A stretch of 64,000 bases of DNA from Mycobacterium dioxanotrophicus (GCF_002157835.1 NZ_CP020809.1:310001-374000); one strand, 5' to 3'; shown: positions 43,379-52,267, counted from the stretch's first letter. Numbers and translations are program-made. The notes: a model not told the origin generated them from the sequence alone.

Positions 43379-44926
43379 TTACCAGGTGTCGACGAACCTT
43401 CTGGTGGCCGCGGGACGCGGGTGCGCAGCGGCCGCCGCCAACGTCGCGGCGATCAGCGTGCGGGTCTCCGCCGGGTCGATGACATCGTCGATCTCGAACA
43501 TCGACGCCGAGTTGAGCGCCCGTGCATTTCGCTCGGCTGCGGCGGTCGCCGCGCGGACCGCTTGCTCTCGTTCGTGCTCGTCGGCGATGGCTTCCAACTC
43601 CTTGCGCAGGCCGAGCCGGACCGCGCCCTCCAGTCCCATCGGACCCAGATGTGCGCCCGGCCATGCCACGGTCAGTAGCGGCTCGTGCAGACTGCCGCCG
43701 CACATCGCTTGTGCGCCAAGGCCGTAACCCCGGCGCAGGATCACAGCCACCAGCGGTACCGTCAGTGCCGCCCCGGCCACCAGCAGCCGGGAGCCGCGCC
43801 GCACCAGGGCTTCGGCCTCCGCGGCCGGGCCGACCATGTACCCCGGGCAGTCCACGAGTGACACCACCGGAATCCCGAATGCGTTGCACAACTGCAGAAA
43901 TCGCGCCGCTTTGTCCGACGCAGCGGCCGTGATCGCACCGGCCTTCACCATGGTGTTGTTCGCGATGATGCCCACCGGTCTGCCGTCGATGCGGGCCAGT
44001 GCCGTCACCATCTCCGGGGCGAACTTCTCCCGCAGGAAGGTGACTGTGCCGGAATCGGCGAGCGTCTGGATGATCGGGCCGATCGGATAGGCGCGCCGGG
44101 CCCGCTCGGGAACCATTGTGCGCAGGGCATTTTGGTCCGCGACGGCGCAGGGAGAGGCCGGGCCGGTGAAGTAACCCAGGAGCGTGCGGGTGACGGCGAC
44201 GGCGTGTGCCTCGTCGGACACCACGACATCGACGACGCCGTTGGGCGCCTGCACCGAGACCGGCCCTACGTCGTCGGGCGCGACGTCGCCCAGGCCACCA
44301 CCGGCGATCATCGCCGGCCCACCCATCCCGATCGAGCTGTTCTCGGTGGCGACGATCAGATCGGCGGCCCCGGCGATCACCGCGTTACCCGCGAAGCATC
44401 GGCCATTGACCACCGCGATCCGCGGCACCATGCCGGACAGTGCGGCCCACAGCGCGAAGGCCTTGACTTCCAGGGAGGACACCGTCGGATAGTCGGTGTC
44501 ACCGGGCCTGCCGCCGCCACCTTCGGCGAAGAACACCGTCGGCAACTGCATCCGCTCGATGAGATCGAACAGCCGGTCCTTCTTGCGGTGCCCGAGTGCG
44601 CCCTGGGTTCCGGCCAGCACGGTGTAGTCGTAGGACAGCACCGCGCACGCGGCGCCGTCGATGCGGGCAGTCCCGGCGACCAACCCGTCAGCCGGGGTAC
44701 GGGCGATGAGGTCGTCGAGATCGCGACGCTGACGCTGCGCGGCGATCGCGAAGCGGCCGTACTCGACGAATGATCCAGGGTCGACGAGGTCGTCGATGTT
44801 CTCCCGCGCAGTGCGCGCACCGCCGTCGTGACGACGGGCCACCGCGTCGGGGCGCGCGGCGTCCTGGGTCAGTGCCCGGCGGCGCAGCAGTTCGGCAAGG
44901 TCGTCGTGCAGCGATTCGTCGGACAT
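43379..44926 (-). CDS. acyl-CoA carboxylase beta (carboxyltransferase) subunit, AccD-like
   Basis: 515 residues from ATG 44926 behind GGGGAGA. Two crotonase-like halves: RRHDGGARTARENIDDLVDPGSFVEYG at the front, AVLSYDYTVLAGTQGALGHRKKDR, then the C-half LVDCPGYMVGPAAEAEALVRRGSRLL and RRGYGLGAQAMCGG. Transfers CO2 from carboxybiotin to an acyl-CoA. No biotin carboxylase gene is adjacent, so it must use an AccA encoded elsewhere. The GVVDVVVSDEAHAV and ENSSIGMGGPAMIAGGG stretches resemble the AccD-like clade of unassigned substrate. Confidence 0.9.
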   Translation of the reverse strand: MSDESLHDDLAELLRRRALTQDAARPDAVARRHDGGARTARENIDDLVDPGSFVEYGRFAIAAQRQRRDLDDLIARTPADGLVAGTARIDGAACAVLSYDYTVLAGTQGALGHRKKDRLFDLIERMQLPTVFFAEGGGGRPGDTDYPTVSSLEVKAFALWAALSGMVPRIAVVNGRCFAGNAVIAGAADLIVATENSSIGMGGPAMIAGGGLGDVAPDDVGPVSVQAPNGVVDVVVSDEAHAVAVTRTLLGYFTGPASPCAVADQNALRTMVPERARRAYPIGPIIQTLADSGTVTFLREKFAPEMVTALARIDGRPVGIIANNTMVKAGAITAAASDKAARFLQLCNAFGIPVVSLVDCPGYMVGPAAEAEALVRRGSRLLVAGAALTVPLVAVILRRGYGLGAQAMCGGSLHEPLLTVAWPGAHLGPMGLEGAVRLGLRKELEAIADEHEREQAVRAATAAAERNARALNSASMFEIDDVIDPAETRTLIAATLAAAAAHPRPAATRRFVDTW

Positions 44927-44976
44927 TTCTCGTCTCCCCTGGAATATGGGCATCGGGTCACGGGTTGCCCATCGTT

Positions 44977-45408
44977 GTGACCGATACTGTGTTCGATCCA
45001 CGCGACCTGTTGGCCGAGGCCCGGCTGGGTGTACTCGCCACCATTAAAGCCAACGGCATGCCGCAGCTGTCTCCGGTGACGCCGTATTACGACCGTGACG
45101 CGGACGTGGTCTATGTGTCGATCAGGGCGGGGCTGGCCAAGACCGCCAACCTGCGGCGCGATCCCCGCGCGGTCGTCGAGGTCACCCGCGACGACCGGTG
45201 GGCCTGGGCAACCGCGGAAGGCTCGGTGACCCTGACCGGCCCCGGTTCCGATCCGCACGGCCCCGAGGTTCAGGCGCTTGTCGACTACTACCGCGCAGCG
45301 GCGGGTGAGCACCCCGACTGGGATGAATACCGCGCCGCCATGGTGTCGGATCAGCGCATTCTGATGGCGCTGTCCGTGGAGAAGGTGTACGGCCAGCAGC
45401 TGCGCTGA
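44977..45408 (+). CDS. PPOX-class F420-dependent oxidoreductase
   Basis: 143 residues from GTG 44977 (an in-frame TTG lies 12 nt earlier). Split-barrel flavin fold: FDPRDLLAEARLGVLATIKANGMPQLSPVTPYYDRDADVVYVSIRAGLAKTANLRRDPRAVVEVT, then DQRILMALSVEKVYGQ. These residues are typical of actinobacterial PPOX/DDN-superfamily proteins binding F420 or FMN. Divergent from the carboxylase gene. Confidence 0.86.
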   Translation: MTDTVFDPRDLLAEARLGVLATIKANGMPQLSPVTPYYDRDADVVYVSIRAGLAKTANLRRDPRAVVEVTRDDRWAWATAEGSVTLTGPGSDPHGPEVQALVDYYRAAAGEHPDWDEYRAAMVSDQRILMALSVEKVYGQQLR

Positions 45409-45409
45409 C

Positions 45410-46639
45410 TCAGCTGATCTCGGCGGCGATGCGGTCGAGCACGGCCGGATAGCGGTTGGCCTCGCGATGGCCGCCGGGCTTGCCGCTGCTGACGATCGCC
45501 GCGGACAGCGCACGCGCCGGGTCCGCCCACACCGCGATGTCGACAAGGCCGGTGTGCCCGAACGCCGACTCGGTGTTCTTCCCGAACGGCCCGAACCGTT
45601 TGCCGCCGAGCATGTAGCCGGTGCCCCAGCGCATCGGCTTGAGACCGGTCGCCACGTCCGGTCGCATCCGCCGGGCCGGTTTGGTTGCGGCGCGCAGCGT
45701 TTCGGGCCGCATGATTCGTACCCCGTCGAGTTCGCCTCCGCGACGCAGGATCTCGGCGAAGCGGGAGAGCTCGTCGGCGTTGGAGACGGTGCTGGAGGAC
45801 GGCACGACGCTGGTGAGGAACAGCGGCGTGTTGCTCAGCGGGATGATCCGGTCCAGCGTGCCGCCGACCGCGGCCCGGAATGCCGCGGCGATCGGCGGCG
45901 GGAGCGGCTTGCCGGTGGGATGGCTCGGCGCCACCAGCGAAACCTCCTCGGGCGCAACACCGTAATTGGTCCAGCGGAAGCCGAGGGGATCGAGGATCTC
46001 CTCGGCCAGAATGTCGCGGATGTTGCGGCCGGTGGCCGCCTGGACGATCTCGCGGACCAGTGGACCCCACGTCAGTCCGTGATAGATGTGCACCAGCCCC
46101 GGCCGGTACACCGGCTTGAGGTTCCCCAGTTGCTCACGGGTGTATTCGCTGTCGTTGACCCTCGTGACGTCAGGACGCGGACCCGTGTGGATCGGGACGC
46201 CTGCACTGTGGGTGATGACGTGCCGGATGGTGGTCCGGTCCTTGCCGTGGCTGGTGTAGCTCGGCAGATAGTCGCAGACCCGGTCGTCGAGGGAGAAGCA
46301 CCCGCGTTCGACCAGCATGTGCACGACTGTCGTGCTGATGGCCTTGGCCGCCGAGTACACGCAGAACGGGGTGTCGGTGCGGACGGGGATCTTCTCGGCA
46401 TCGGGCAGGTCGTCGGGACCGTTGCCCCAGCCGTGTCCGATCGCGCGGTTCAGGATCACTTTGCCGTTGCGCCGCAGGCACACCTGGATCGCGGGGTGCA
46501 TGCCCGCGCGGTACCAGTACTGCACCGATTGCCAGATCCGCTCGACGGCCTGCGGGTCGATCTCCGAGTGGTCCTCGTCCGCGACGTCGGTGACCGCGTC
46601 GAGGTCGCCGGGGACGGCGATTCTTCCGTCTGCGCTCAC
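45410..46639 (-). CDS. beta-lactamase-fold serine esterase (class C-like)
   Basis: 409 residues. SxxK active site in YSAAKAIST, tyrosine motif HIYHGLTWG, and late HTG triad in AFGHTGLVDIAVW. These features match mycobacterial LipE/EstB-type esterases rather than drug-hydrolysing enzymes. No signal peptide. Its ATG overlaps the nitrobindin stop by ATGA, so it is the last gene of the flavohemoprotein-nitrobindin operon; why an esterase should be coupled there is unclear. Confidence 0.88.
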   Translation of the reverse strand: MSADGRIAVPGDLDAVTDVADEDHSEIDPQAVERIWQSVQYWYRAGMHPAIQVCLRRNGKVILNRAIGHGWGNGPDDLPDAEKIPVRTDTPFCVYSAAKAISTTVVHMLVERGCFSLDDRVCDYLPSYTSHGKDRTTIRHVITHSAGVPIHTGPRPDVTRVNDSEYTREQLGNLKPVYRPGLVHIYHGLTWGPLVREIVQAATGRNIRDILAEEILDPLGFRWTNYGVAPEEVSLVAPSHPTGKPLPPPIAAAFRAAVGGTLDRIIPLSNTPLFLTSVVPSSSTVSNADELSRFAEILRRGGELDGVRIMRPETLRAATKPARRMRPDVATGLKPMRWGTGYMLGGKRFGPFGKNTESAFGHTGLVDIAVWADPARALSAAIVSSGKPGGHREANRYPAVLDRIAAEIS

Positions 46640-47121
46640 GTTTGGGCCCTCTTCAACGTCGCCGACAAGTGATGCTGCAGCGGTTGGCCCACGGCCCCCA
46701 TCTGCAGGGTATAGGTGAGCTCTTCTCTGGATGCCCTGATCGAACGTGACAGTGCCGTAACACTTTTGGCGCTGGAGCTGAGCCCGATGTGGGTAGCGGT
46801 CAATTCCATCTCGATGATGTCACCGATGACCGTCAGCGATCCTTCCTGGATCTCGGTGATGCCCGTGGGGTGCGCGAGGATCCATTCCACCCGACCGGGT
46901 GACGGGACGCGGAGGTAGCCGGTCTCGGCGTGCAGTGGACGGCCATCGGCACGTGCCTTGGTGCGTTGCCCGTAGGCCAGGAACGGCTTACCGACGTGGC
47001 CGAAGGTGATCTCCTCGGCGTAGTCGAACGACTCGATGGTCGGGTACTCGCCGGCACCTGGCCCCGACCAGGTGCCCAGCAGCGGAGCCAAGGCCGCGAT
47101 GTCGGGATGCAGATCAACCAC
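46636..47121 (-). CDS. nitrobindin-like heme protein (peroxynitrite isomerase family)
   Basis: 161 residues from GTG 47121. Ten-stranded beta-barrel signature: LAPLLGTWSGPGAGEYPTIESFDYAEEITFGHVGKPFLAY, EWILAHPTGITEIQEGSL, and C-terminal TLQMGAVGQPLQHHLSATLKR with the heme-ligand histidine. Mycobacterial homologues (Rv2717c type) bind heme and NO and isomerise peroxynitrite to nitrate. The start overlaps the flavohemoprotein stop by 8 nt, tying both to nitrosative stress. Overlaps the next gene by ATGA. Confidence 0.88.
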   Translation of the reverse strand: MVDLHPDIAALAPLLGTWSGPGAGEYPTIESFDYAEEITFGHVGKPFLAYGQRTKARADGRPLHAETGYLRVPSPGRVEWILAHPTGITEIQEGSLTVIGDIIEMELTATHIGLSSSAKSVTALSRSIRASREELTYTLQMGAVGQPLQHHLSATLKRAQT

Positions 47122-48391
47122 GGTCGCCAGCGTACGGACCGCCGGCTGTCGTATCCGATGAGGCGTCGGATGCGCTCTGCGCAGCCCACAGATCCGGACC
47201 GAAGACTTCGTAGCGGATCCGCGTCGCAGGTACGCCACGCTCCAGCAGCGTCGTCCTGACGTGCCGCATGAACGGCAGCGGACCGCAGGTGAACACCTGC
47301 ACGTCGTTCGGCAGCGGCACGTCGGTCAAGTCCATGTACCCCTGCCGTGACCGAGTGTCACCGTCATCGACGGTCTCGTACCACGCGTACGCGGTGAAAT
47401 CGTCGAGCTCGCGGCCCAGGTGCAGCACGGTGTCCCGCAGCGCGTGGTCCTGGGCGCGGCGGTCGGCGTGCGCGACGACCACCTTGCGCTGCGGCTGGTT
47501 GCGAGCGATGTGCTCGACGATCGGCAGCACCGTGGTGATACCCGCACCGGCGCTCGCCAACAGCAGAGGCCCGTCGGTGGGGGTGACGACGAAATCGCCC
47601 GCGGGTGCGCTGAGCTCCAGGACATCGCCGACCTTCACCTGGTCGTGCAGATAGCTGGAAACCATGCCGTCGGGTGCGCCGTTGGTGCCCCGAACCCGCC
47701 GGATGGTGATCTGCAGCCGGGTGTGCACAGCTGTGGATGAGACCGTGTACTGACGAGGTTGGCGAGAGCCATCGGGCAGGTCGACGAACACCGAGACGTA
47801 CTGGCCGGGGGCGATGTCGGGTAGTTTCCCGCCATCGACCGGCTCCAGCACGAGGGAGATGACGTCGGCGGTCTCCTCGATCCGGCGGACCACCCGGTAC
47901 TGGCGGGTCGGCCGGCGCGGGTCGATGTCGGCCTCCTGGTACAGCCGGGCTTCCTCGGCGACCAACTGGAGGGCGAACAGCCAGTACACCTCGCTCCAGG
48001 CGGCGGCGATTTCCGGGGTGACGGCGTCGCCGAGGACCTCGCCGACGGCAGCGAGTAGGTGTTCCCCGACGATCGTGTACTGCTCGGGACGAATCCCGAG
48101 TGAGACATGCTTGTAGGCGATTCGGCGAATGACATGGTCGAAGGGCGGGGCATCAGGATCGATCAACTGCACCGCGTACGCGACGACCGACCCGGCCAGC
48201 GCCTTGCTCTGCTCCCCGGTGGCCTGGTTGCCTTGGTTGAACACCCGCAGCAGCTCGGGGTGGGCGGCGAACATGCGCGGGTAGAAGCGTGCGGTGATGG
48301 CATCGGCATGCGCCGCGACGACGGGTGCGGTCGCCCGCACCACGTCGAGGCTCGCCGGTGACAGCAGCGAGGTGGGGGTCATGGTGCTCAC
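47114..48391 (-). CDS. flavohemoprotein (globin-FAD-NAD reductase fusion; NO dioxygenase type)
   Basis: 425 residues from GTG 48391, which has AAGGGA 7 nt upstream; ATG 48382 is the alternative. Globin domain (~1-145): distal Tyr in ARFYPRMF and Gln in NQATGEQ, proximal His in AYKHVSLGIRPEQYTIVGEHLL. Reductase part: FAD site RQYTVSS, NAD(P)-binding ASAGAGITTVLPIV, C-terminal VFTCGPLPFMRHV. Converts NO and O2 to nitrate, or scavenges peroxides. Head of a three-gene overlapping operon with a nitrobindin. Two DosR-like boxes lie 67-102 bp upstream. The tail after the reductase domain (SASDASSDTTAGGPYAGDRG) is extra. Confidence 0.92.
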   Translation of the reverse strand: MSTMTPTSLLSPASLDVVRATAPVVAAHADAITARFYPRMFAAHPELLRVFNQGNQATGEQSKALAGSVVAYAVQLIDPDAPPFDHVIRRIAYKHVSLGIRPEQYTIVGEHLLAAVGEVLGDAVTPEIAAAWSEVYWLFALQLVAEEARLYQEADIDPRRPTRQYRVVRRIEETADVISLVLEPVDGGKLPDIAPGQYVSVFVDLPDGSRQPRQYTVSSTAVHTRLQITIRRVRGTNGAPDGMVSSYLHDQVKVGDVLELSAPAGDFVVTPTDGPLLLASAGAGITTVLPIVEHIARNQPQRKVVVAHADRRAQDHALRDTVLHLGRELDDFTAYAWYETVDDGDTRSRQGYMDLTDVPLPNDVQVFTCGPLPFMRHVRTTLLERGVPATRIRYEVFGPDLWAAQSASDASSDTTAGGPYAGDRG

Positions 48392-48457
48392 GATCGGGTC
48401 CCTTCGGATCGGGCGGCGGGCTGGTGAAAAGTTATCGACGGCGAAGCAGGCCGGATA

Positions 48458-48493
48458 GGGTCTTTTGGCCCATGGCGACGGGATCCTTGGCCC
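48458..48493 (-). promoter_or_regulatory. paired DosR-like boxes upstream of the flavohemoprotein gene
   Basis: GGGTCTTTTGGCCC (48458-48471) matches the DosR consensus GGGACTWWAGTCCC at 11 of 14 positions; GGGATCCTTGGCCC (48480-48493) matches at 9 of 14. The boxes are 22 bp apart start to start, as in known paired sites, and lie 67-102 bp upstream of the gene. Confidence 0.5.
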
Positions 48494-48578
48494 TAGCGAC
48501 CGACTGCCATCGATTGAGCGCCAACAACTTTGGTCAATGTGGCCCCAGGGGTCACAACGCGTGGGTTCTTGTCGGGGG

Positions 48579-48597
48579 TCGAATGTATGTTCGAAGC
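48579..48597 (+). promoter_or_regulatory. LexA SOS box overlapping a leaderless promoter
   Basis: TCGAATGTATGTTCGA matches the mycobacterial SOS box TCGAAC-N4-GTTCGA with one mismatch. Inside it TATGTT (48586-48591) is a -10 hexamer lying 6 nt before ATG 48598. LexA bound here would cover the promoter core. Confidence 0.8.
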
Positions 48598-49983
48598 ATG
48601 GAGGAGCAGGTCGCCGCCGCGCTCGCCGCGTTACGCACCGCGGTCGAGGGGGTGCGGGAGCTGCCGTTCGGGTCACTGTCACCGGCCGAGCTTCTCGACG
48701 TGTGCTCGGGAATCCAGGATGCACACAACCTGCTGCCCACCGCCGAACACGCCGCCATCACCGCCCTGGCCGAGCAGACCACCCCCGCGCAGATCGGGAC
48801 GAAATCCTGGCCCGAAGCCCTGCGCATCCGGCTACGCATCTCCCACAAGGAGGCCCGCCGCCGCTTCCGCGACGCGATCAACCTCGGACCACGCCACACC
48901 CTGACCGGCGAACCCGTCCCGGCACGCCGAGCCGCCACCGCCGCCGCCCAAGCCGGCGGCTGGCTGACCCAGGACCACATCGAGGAATTGGAGACGTTCT
49001 TCGCCCACTGCCCCGGCTGGGTCGATGCCCAGCGCCGGCAGCAGATGGAGGAAAAACTGGTCGCCGTCGCCGCGAGCAACTGCCCCGATGTGCTGCACCA
49101 CGCCATCGCCGAAGCGTTGTACCTGCTCAACCAGGACGGCGAGGAACCCATCGAGGACCTGGCCGCCCGCTCCCGCGGCATCGTGCTGGGCCCGCAGGAA
49201 CCCGACGGCACCCGCACCATCCGCGGCCGGGTCACCGCCGAGCTGGGCGCCACCCTCGATGCCATCACCGGCAAATGGGCCGCCCCAGGCATGTGCAACC
49301 CCGACGACCCGACCCCGTGTACCTCTGGCACCCCCAGCCAAGAACAGATCGACACCGACACCCGCACCGCCCGGCAACGCACCCACGACGCCCTGCTCAC
49401 CCTGGGCCGCCACGCATTGATGTCCGGCGAACTCGGTCAGCACAACGGGCTACCGGTGTCCATCGTGGTCACCACCACCCTGCAGGAACTCCAAGCCGGC
49501 GCCGGGATAGCGGTCACCGCCACCGGCACCAAACTGCCCATCGGCGACCTCATCCGGCTCGCGGCGCATGCCCATCACTACCTGGCCGTGTTCGACACAC
49601 ATGCCAACGTGCCGCTCTACCTGGGCCGCACCAAACGCCTCGCCACACCAGGGCAACGGTTGATGCTGTTCGCCCGCGACCGTGGCTGCACCTGCCCGGG
49701 CTGCACCGCCGCGGGCAACCGCAGCCAGGCCCACCACGCCACCCAAGACTTCGCCCACGGCGGCCTGACCGACATCACCGACCTCACCCTGGGCTGCGGG
49801 CCCCATCAACGCCTCGTCGGCCCCGGCAAATGGACCACCCACATCAACACCAACGGCCGCTGCGAATGGATCCCACCGGCCCTGCTCGACACCGGCCAAT
49901 CCCGCATCAACACCTACCACCACCCCCAGCACTACTTCACCGACAACCAAGACGACGACGAAACAGACTGTCCGGGAACGTGA
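48598..49983 (+). CDS. DUF222/HNH endonuclease-domain protein (13E12 repeat family)
   Basis: 461 residues. N-terminal DUF222 helices (FGSLSPAELLDVCSGIQDAHNLLPTAEHAAITAL, RISHKEARRRFRDAINLGPRH) and a C-terminal HNH fold: RDRGCTCPGCTAAGNRSQAHHATQDFAHGGLTDITDLTLGCGPHQRLV, with two Cys pairs (CTCPGC and GC...H) and the catalytic HH. The SOS box at the start codon gives the start choice: leaderless ATG 48598. Such 13E12 proteins occur in many copies in mycobacteria and are among DNA-damage-induced genes. Extremely high third-position GC produces long shadow frames here, including a 509-residue one. Role in SOS response unresolved. Confidence 0.9.
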   Translation: MEEQVAAALAALRTAVEGVRELPFGSLSPAELLDVCSGIQDAHNLLPTAEHAAITALAEQTTPAQIGTKSWPEALRIRLRISHKEARRRFRDAINLGPRHTLTGEPVPARRAATAAAQAGGWLTQDHIEELETFFAHCPGWVDAQRRQQMEEKLVAVAASNCPDVLHHAIAEALYLLNQDGEEPIEDLAARSRGIVLGPQEPDGTRTIRGRVTAELGATLDAITGKWAAPGMCNPDDPTPCTSGTPSQEQIDTDTRTARQRTHDALLTLGRHALMSGELGQHNGLPVSIVVTTTLQELQAGAGIAVTATGTKLPIGDLIRLAAHAHHYLAVFDTHANVPLYLGRTKRLATPGQRLMLFARDRGCTCPGCTAAGNRSQAHHATQDFAHGGLTDITDLTLGCGPHQRLVGPGKWTTHINTNGRCEWIPPALLDTGQSRINTYHHPQHYFTDNQDDDETDCPGT

Positions 49984-50610
49984 TCAGGCAGTGACCGCGG
50001 CGATGACGAATGCCTGGTCGGCTGTCTCCTTGAGCTGCGGTTGGCGCTCACGGGTGGCTGTGGCATACCCGGTGAACCCGGCGGCGGCCAATGCGTCGCG
50101 CACGACGGCTGTGTCGTGCCGTAGGAAGGTCATCGAGACCGCATGCCCGAACGCCTCGTCGAAAGACAAAGGAGGGGAGCCGGTTTGGAATCCAAGAAGT
50201 AACCAGCCCGGGTCGGTGACGACCCGGCGGAACTCCGCGAATAGGTCCGCAAGCTCATCGGCTGGGGTATGAATGATCGAATACCACGCAGACACCGCAG
50301 AGAAAGTACCGTCGGGATACGGCAACTCGCGCATGTCAGCCACCTGGAACCGACCTTGCGGATACCGCTCGCGGGCAATGGAAATCATGGCAGGTGACCC
50401 GTCGATACCCTCGGTACTGAGGCCCAATCGGGTGAGTTCGGCGGCGGCTTGGCCCGGACCGCAACCCACGTCCAGCGCGGTTTGGCCGCCCGATCGCAGT
50501 ACCAGTTCGGCGAACGACTGCACCAGGCAGCGGTCGAACGGTCTGACGTCGAACTCGTCGGTGAAGTGTTGCGCGTACTCGGCGGCGATCAGCTCGTACT
50601 GGTCGAACAC
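49984..50610 (-). CDS. SAM-dependent methyltransferase
   Basis: 208 residues from GTG 50610. Class I fold: motif I TALDVGCGPGQAAAEL, TEGIDGSPAMISIARERYP (acidic residue for the ribose), and FSAVSAWYSIIHTPADELADLFAEFRRVVTDPGWLLLGF. UbiE/Coq5-type domain. Substrate unknown. Its stop is adjacent to the stop of the DUF222/HNH gene (convergent). Confidence 0.88.
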   Translation of the reverse strand: MFDQYELIAAEYAQHFTDEFDVRPFDRCLVQSFAELVLRSGGQTALDVGCGPGQAAAELTRLGLSTEGIDGSPAMISIARERYPQGRFQVADMRELPYPDGTFSAVSAWYSIIHTPADELADLFAEFRRVVTDPGWLLLGFQTGSPPLSFDEAFGHAVSMTFLRHDTAVVRDALAAAGFTGYATATRERQPQLKETADQAFVIAAVTA

Positions 50611-50632
50611 TGTTCCGACAGTAGCCTGCCCA

Positions 50633-51793
50633 TCACGACTCGGGCACGGAGGTGAACGGGTGCAGCGTGAGTATCAGTCGCACCAGGTCTGCCTGCCGGT
50701 GTGTCCCGGTCTTGTCGAAGACCCGACGGAGATGAGTCCGCACAGTCGGCAGGGAGACGGCAAGCTCCTCTGCGACCGTTTTGGGGTCGGCGCCGCGCGA
50801 CACTCGCAACGCGATGTCTGCCTCGGTTCGGGTGAGGTGGAACAGTTGCTGAAGAAGCGCGGCGCTGGGTTCCGGTTCGCGGGCGGGATTGATGAGCACG
50901 ACCATCGCCCGTGGCCGTCCCGGCTCTTCCAGAGTGTGCAGTGGTAGCACGTGAATGACGAAAGACCTTGCTCCTGACGGGCGCTCGCAGATCAATGAGT
51001 TTCCGTGCCGGATACCGTTGGCGTCGCCGTCGAGCGCGGCGTAGAGCGCAAGCCCCAACGCCTGTTCGGCGTGACGGCTGGCGGCGGTGAGGTGTCCCTG
51101 GATGAGGGACAGCCCGTCACCAACCCGCACGATCTGTTCGGCGGCGCCGTTGAGGCTCAGCACCCGGCGGTCGGCTCCGATCACCAGGATGCCGTTTCCC
51201 ACGGTGTCCAATGCGGCGGACAGATCTGCGCCGGTATGCGTCAAGCCATCGATGTGGTGCTGGGTGCGCAGCGCTTGTTGCAGATGCCGGATGAGACCGC
51301 CGAAAACCTGAACCCGCTCGACACTGTCGAAGGGCTCGGAAACCACAGAGGTGTGCAATATGAAGCAGCTTGGCCGCGCGCCCGCGCTGAGCCGCACCAG
51401 CAGACCGTCTTCCAGACCGTTGGGATGCATCCAGTCGGTATAGAACTCTGAATGGCGTTGAACTGTAATGAGTTCCGCCCCGGTGCGAATGACCCCGACG
51501 GGGCCGTTCGCGACCGCGGTCAGCGGGTAGTCCAGCCGGCTGTAGTACTCGGTGTAACTTGCTACGGCGCCGACCGGGAGAACGGCGTTCTGGATGATCC
51601 AGATCGCGTTCTCGGCGGTCACCAGCGCCCCGCCGTTACCACCAATGGTCCGGTGAATGTCGCCGATGGCGGACTGCCAGCGCTCGGGAGCGGCGGCCGC
51701 GGCGTAGATGCCCGCTACGAGTCGCGAGAAATCCTCGAGCGTGACCATGGTGCGGGTTCCCGTTCGTGCAGCGAAGCCGACATCGTTCGTCAT
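50633..51793 (-). CDS. LuxR-type regulator with PAS-like sensory part
   Basis: About 386 residues from ATG 51793; ATG 51748 is another option and the open frame extends to 51919. N-terminal ~300 residues hold a poorly conserved GAF/PAS-like region (VGNGILVIGADRRVLSLNGAAEQIVRVG). The C-terminal 60 are a GerE/LuxR HTH: LFHLTRTEADIALRVSRGADPKTVAEELAVSLPTVRTHLRRVFDKTGTHRQADLVRL. A single-component sensor without a response-regulator receiver. Divergent from the small candidate gene at 51943. Confidence 0.86.
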   Translation of the reverse strand: MTNDVGFAARTGTRTMVTLEDFSRLVAGIYAAAAAPERWQSAIGDIHRTIGGNGGALVTAENAIWIIQNAVLPVGAVASYTEYYSRLDYPLTAVANGPVGVIRTGAELITVQRHSEFYTDWMHPNGLEDGLLVRLSAGARPSCFILHTSVVSEPFDSVERVQVFGGLIRHLQQALRTQHHIDGLTHTGADLSAALDTVGNGILVIGADRRVLSLNGAAEQIVRVGDGLSLIQGHLTAASRHAEQALGLALYAALDGDANGIRHGNSLICERPSGARSFVIHVLPLHTLEEPGRPRAMVVLINPAREPEPSAALLQQLFHLTRTEADIALRVSRGADPKTVAEELAVSLPTVRTHLRRVFDKTGTHRQADLVRLILTLHPFTSVPES

Positions 51794-51942
51794 CAATTCT
51801 TCAGCGCTGCCGAAAATCCTATGCGAAATCATCCATTTGGTCGATGCTCTAAGAATATTCGGGGTGGTTTTCTGATGATCCTCCGGCGAGTGTGACGCCA
51901 CGGCGGAGTTGCCCGACACAGTGCCAGCGAAGGGGGGTAGCC

Positions 51943-52122
51943 ATGATCCTCACGATTCCGTACCGACCAGCGGAAATGATGAACGACCTGCTCCATGAAC
52001 GGCCGGCGGAACACCCGCCCCGTGACAGCCACGATCATGCCCGCCATGAGTCGCGTGGCCGCGCGTCGAGGCGCATCTATTTCGAGTCTGCCCTGTTGTC
52101 GCGGGAAATGGATCACCCATGA
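51943..52122 (+). CDS. possible 59-aa histidine/arginine-rich small protein
   Basis: Just under the length cut-off as a stand-alone ORF. ATG 51943 has a very strong AGGGGGG site. Sequence begins MILTIPYRPAEMMNDLLHER, continues with a His/Arg-rich stretch (HPPRDSHDHARHESRGRASRR) and ends IYFESALLSREMDHP. Soluble. Not recognised. Divergent from the LuxR regulator; a His-rich segment could bind metal but nothing proves it. Confidence 0.4.
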   Translation: MILTIPYRPAEMMNDLLHERPAEHPPRDSHDHARHESRGRASRRIYFESALLSREMDHP

Positions 52123-52251
52123 ATTTCCGCAGACAACTTTCCGGATACAAACAAACCGAATGACATGCAGTTCGGTCGTTTTCAACCGGTGAGGTTCCCG
52201 CCCACCTTGTCGCGGCGCGGTGAACTCATCGCAGCCCGGACTGAGCTGCTC

Positions 52252-52267
52252 TAGGCTTTCCTGCATG
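52252..52267 (+). promoter_or_regulatory. leaderless-type promoter of the GyrA-like/GNAT gene
   Basis: TAGGCT (52252-52257) lies 7 nt before ATG 52265; no ribosome site is present. The preceding 52123-52251 is AT-richer and holds no gene. Confidence 0.45.

Noticed and set aside
45410..46639. Drug-hydrolysing beta-lactamase
   Set aside because: It has SxxK but YHG in place of YxN and no signal peptide; it fits esterase-type family members.
48465..49994. 509-residue overlapping open frame in the DUF222/HNH region
   Set aside because: Arg/Pro/His-rich composition typical of a shifted frame of a GC-rich gene; the DUF222/HNH frame carries recognisable domains.
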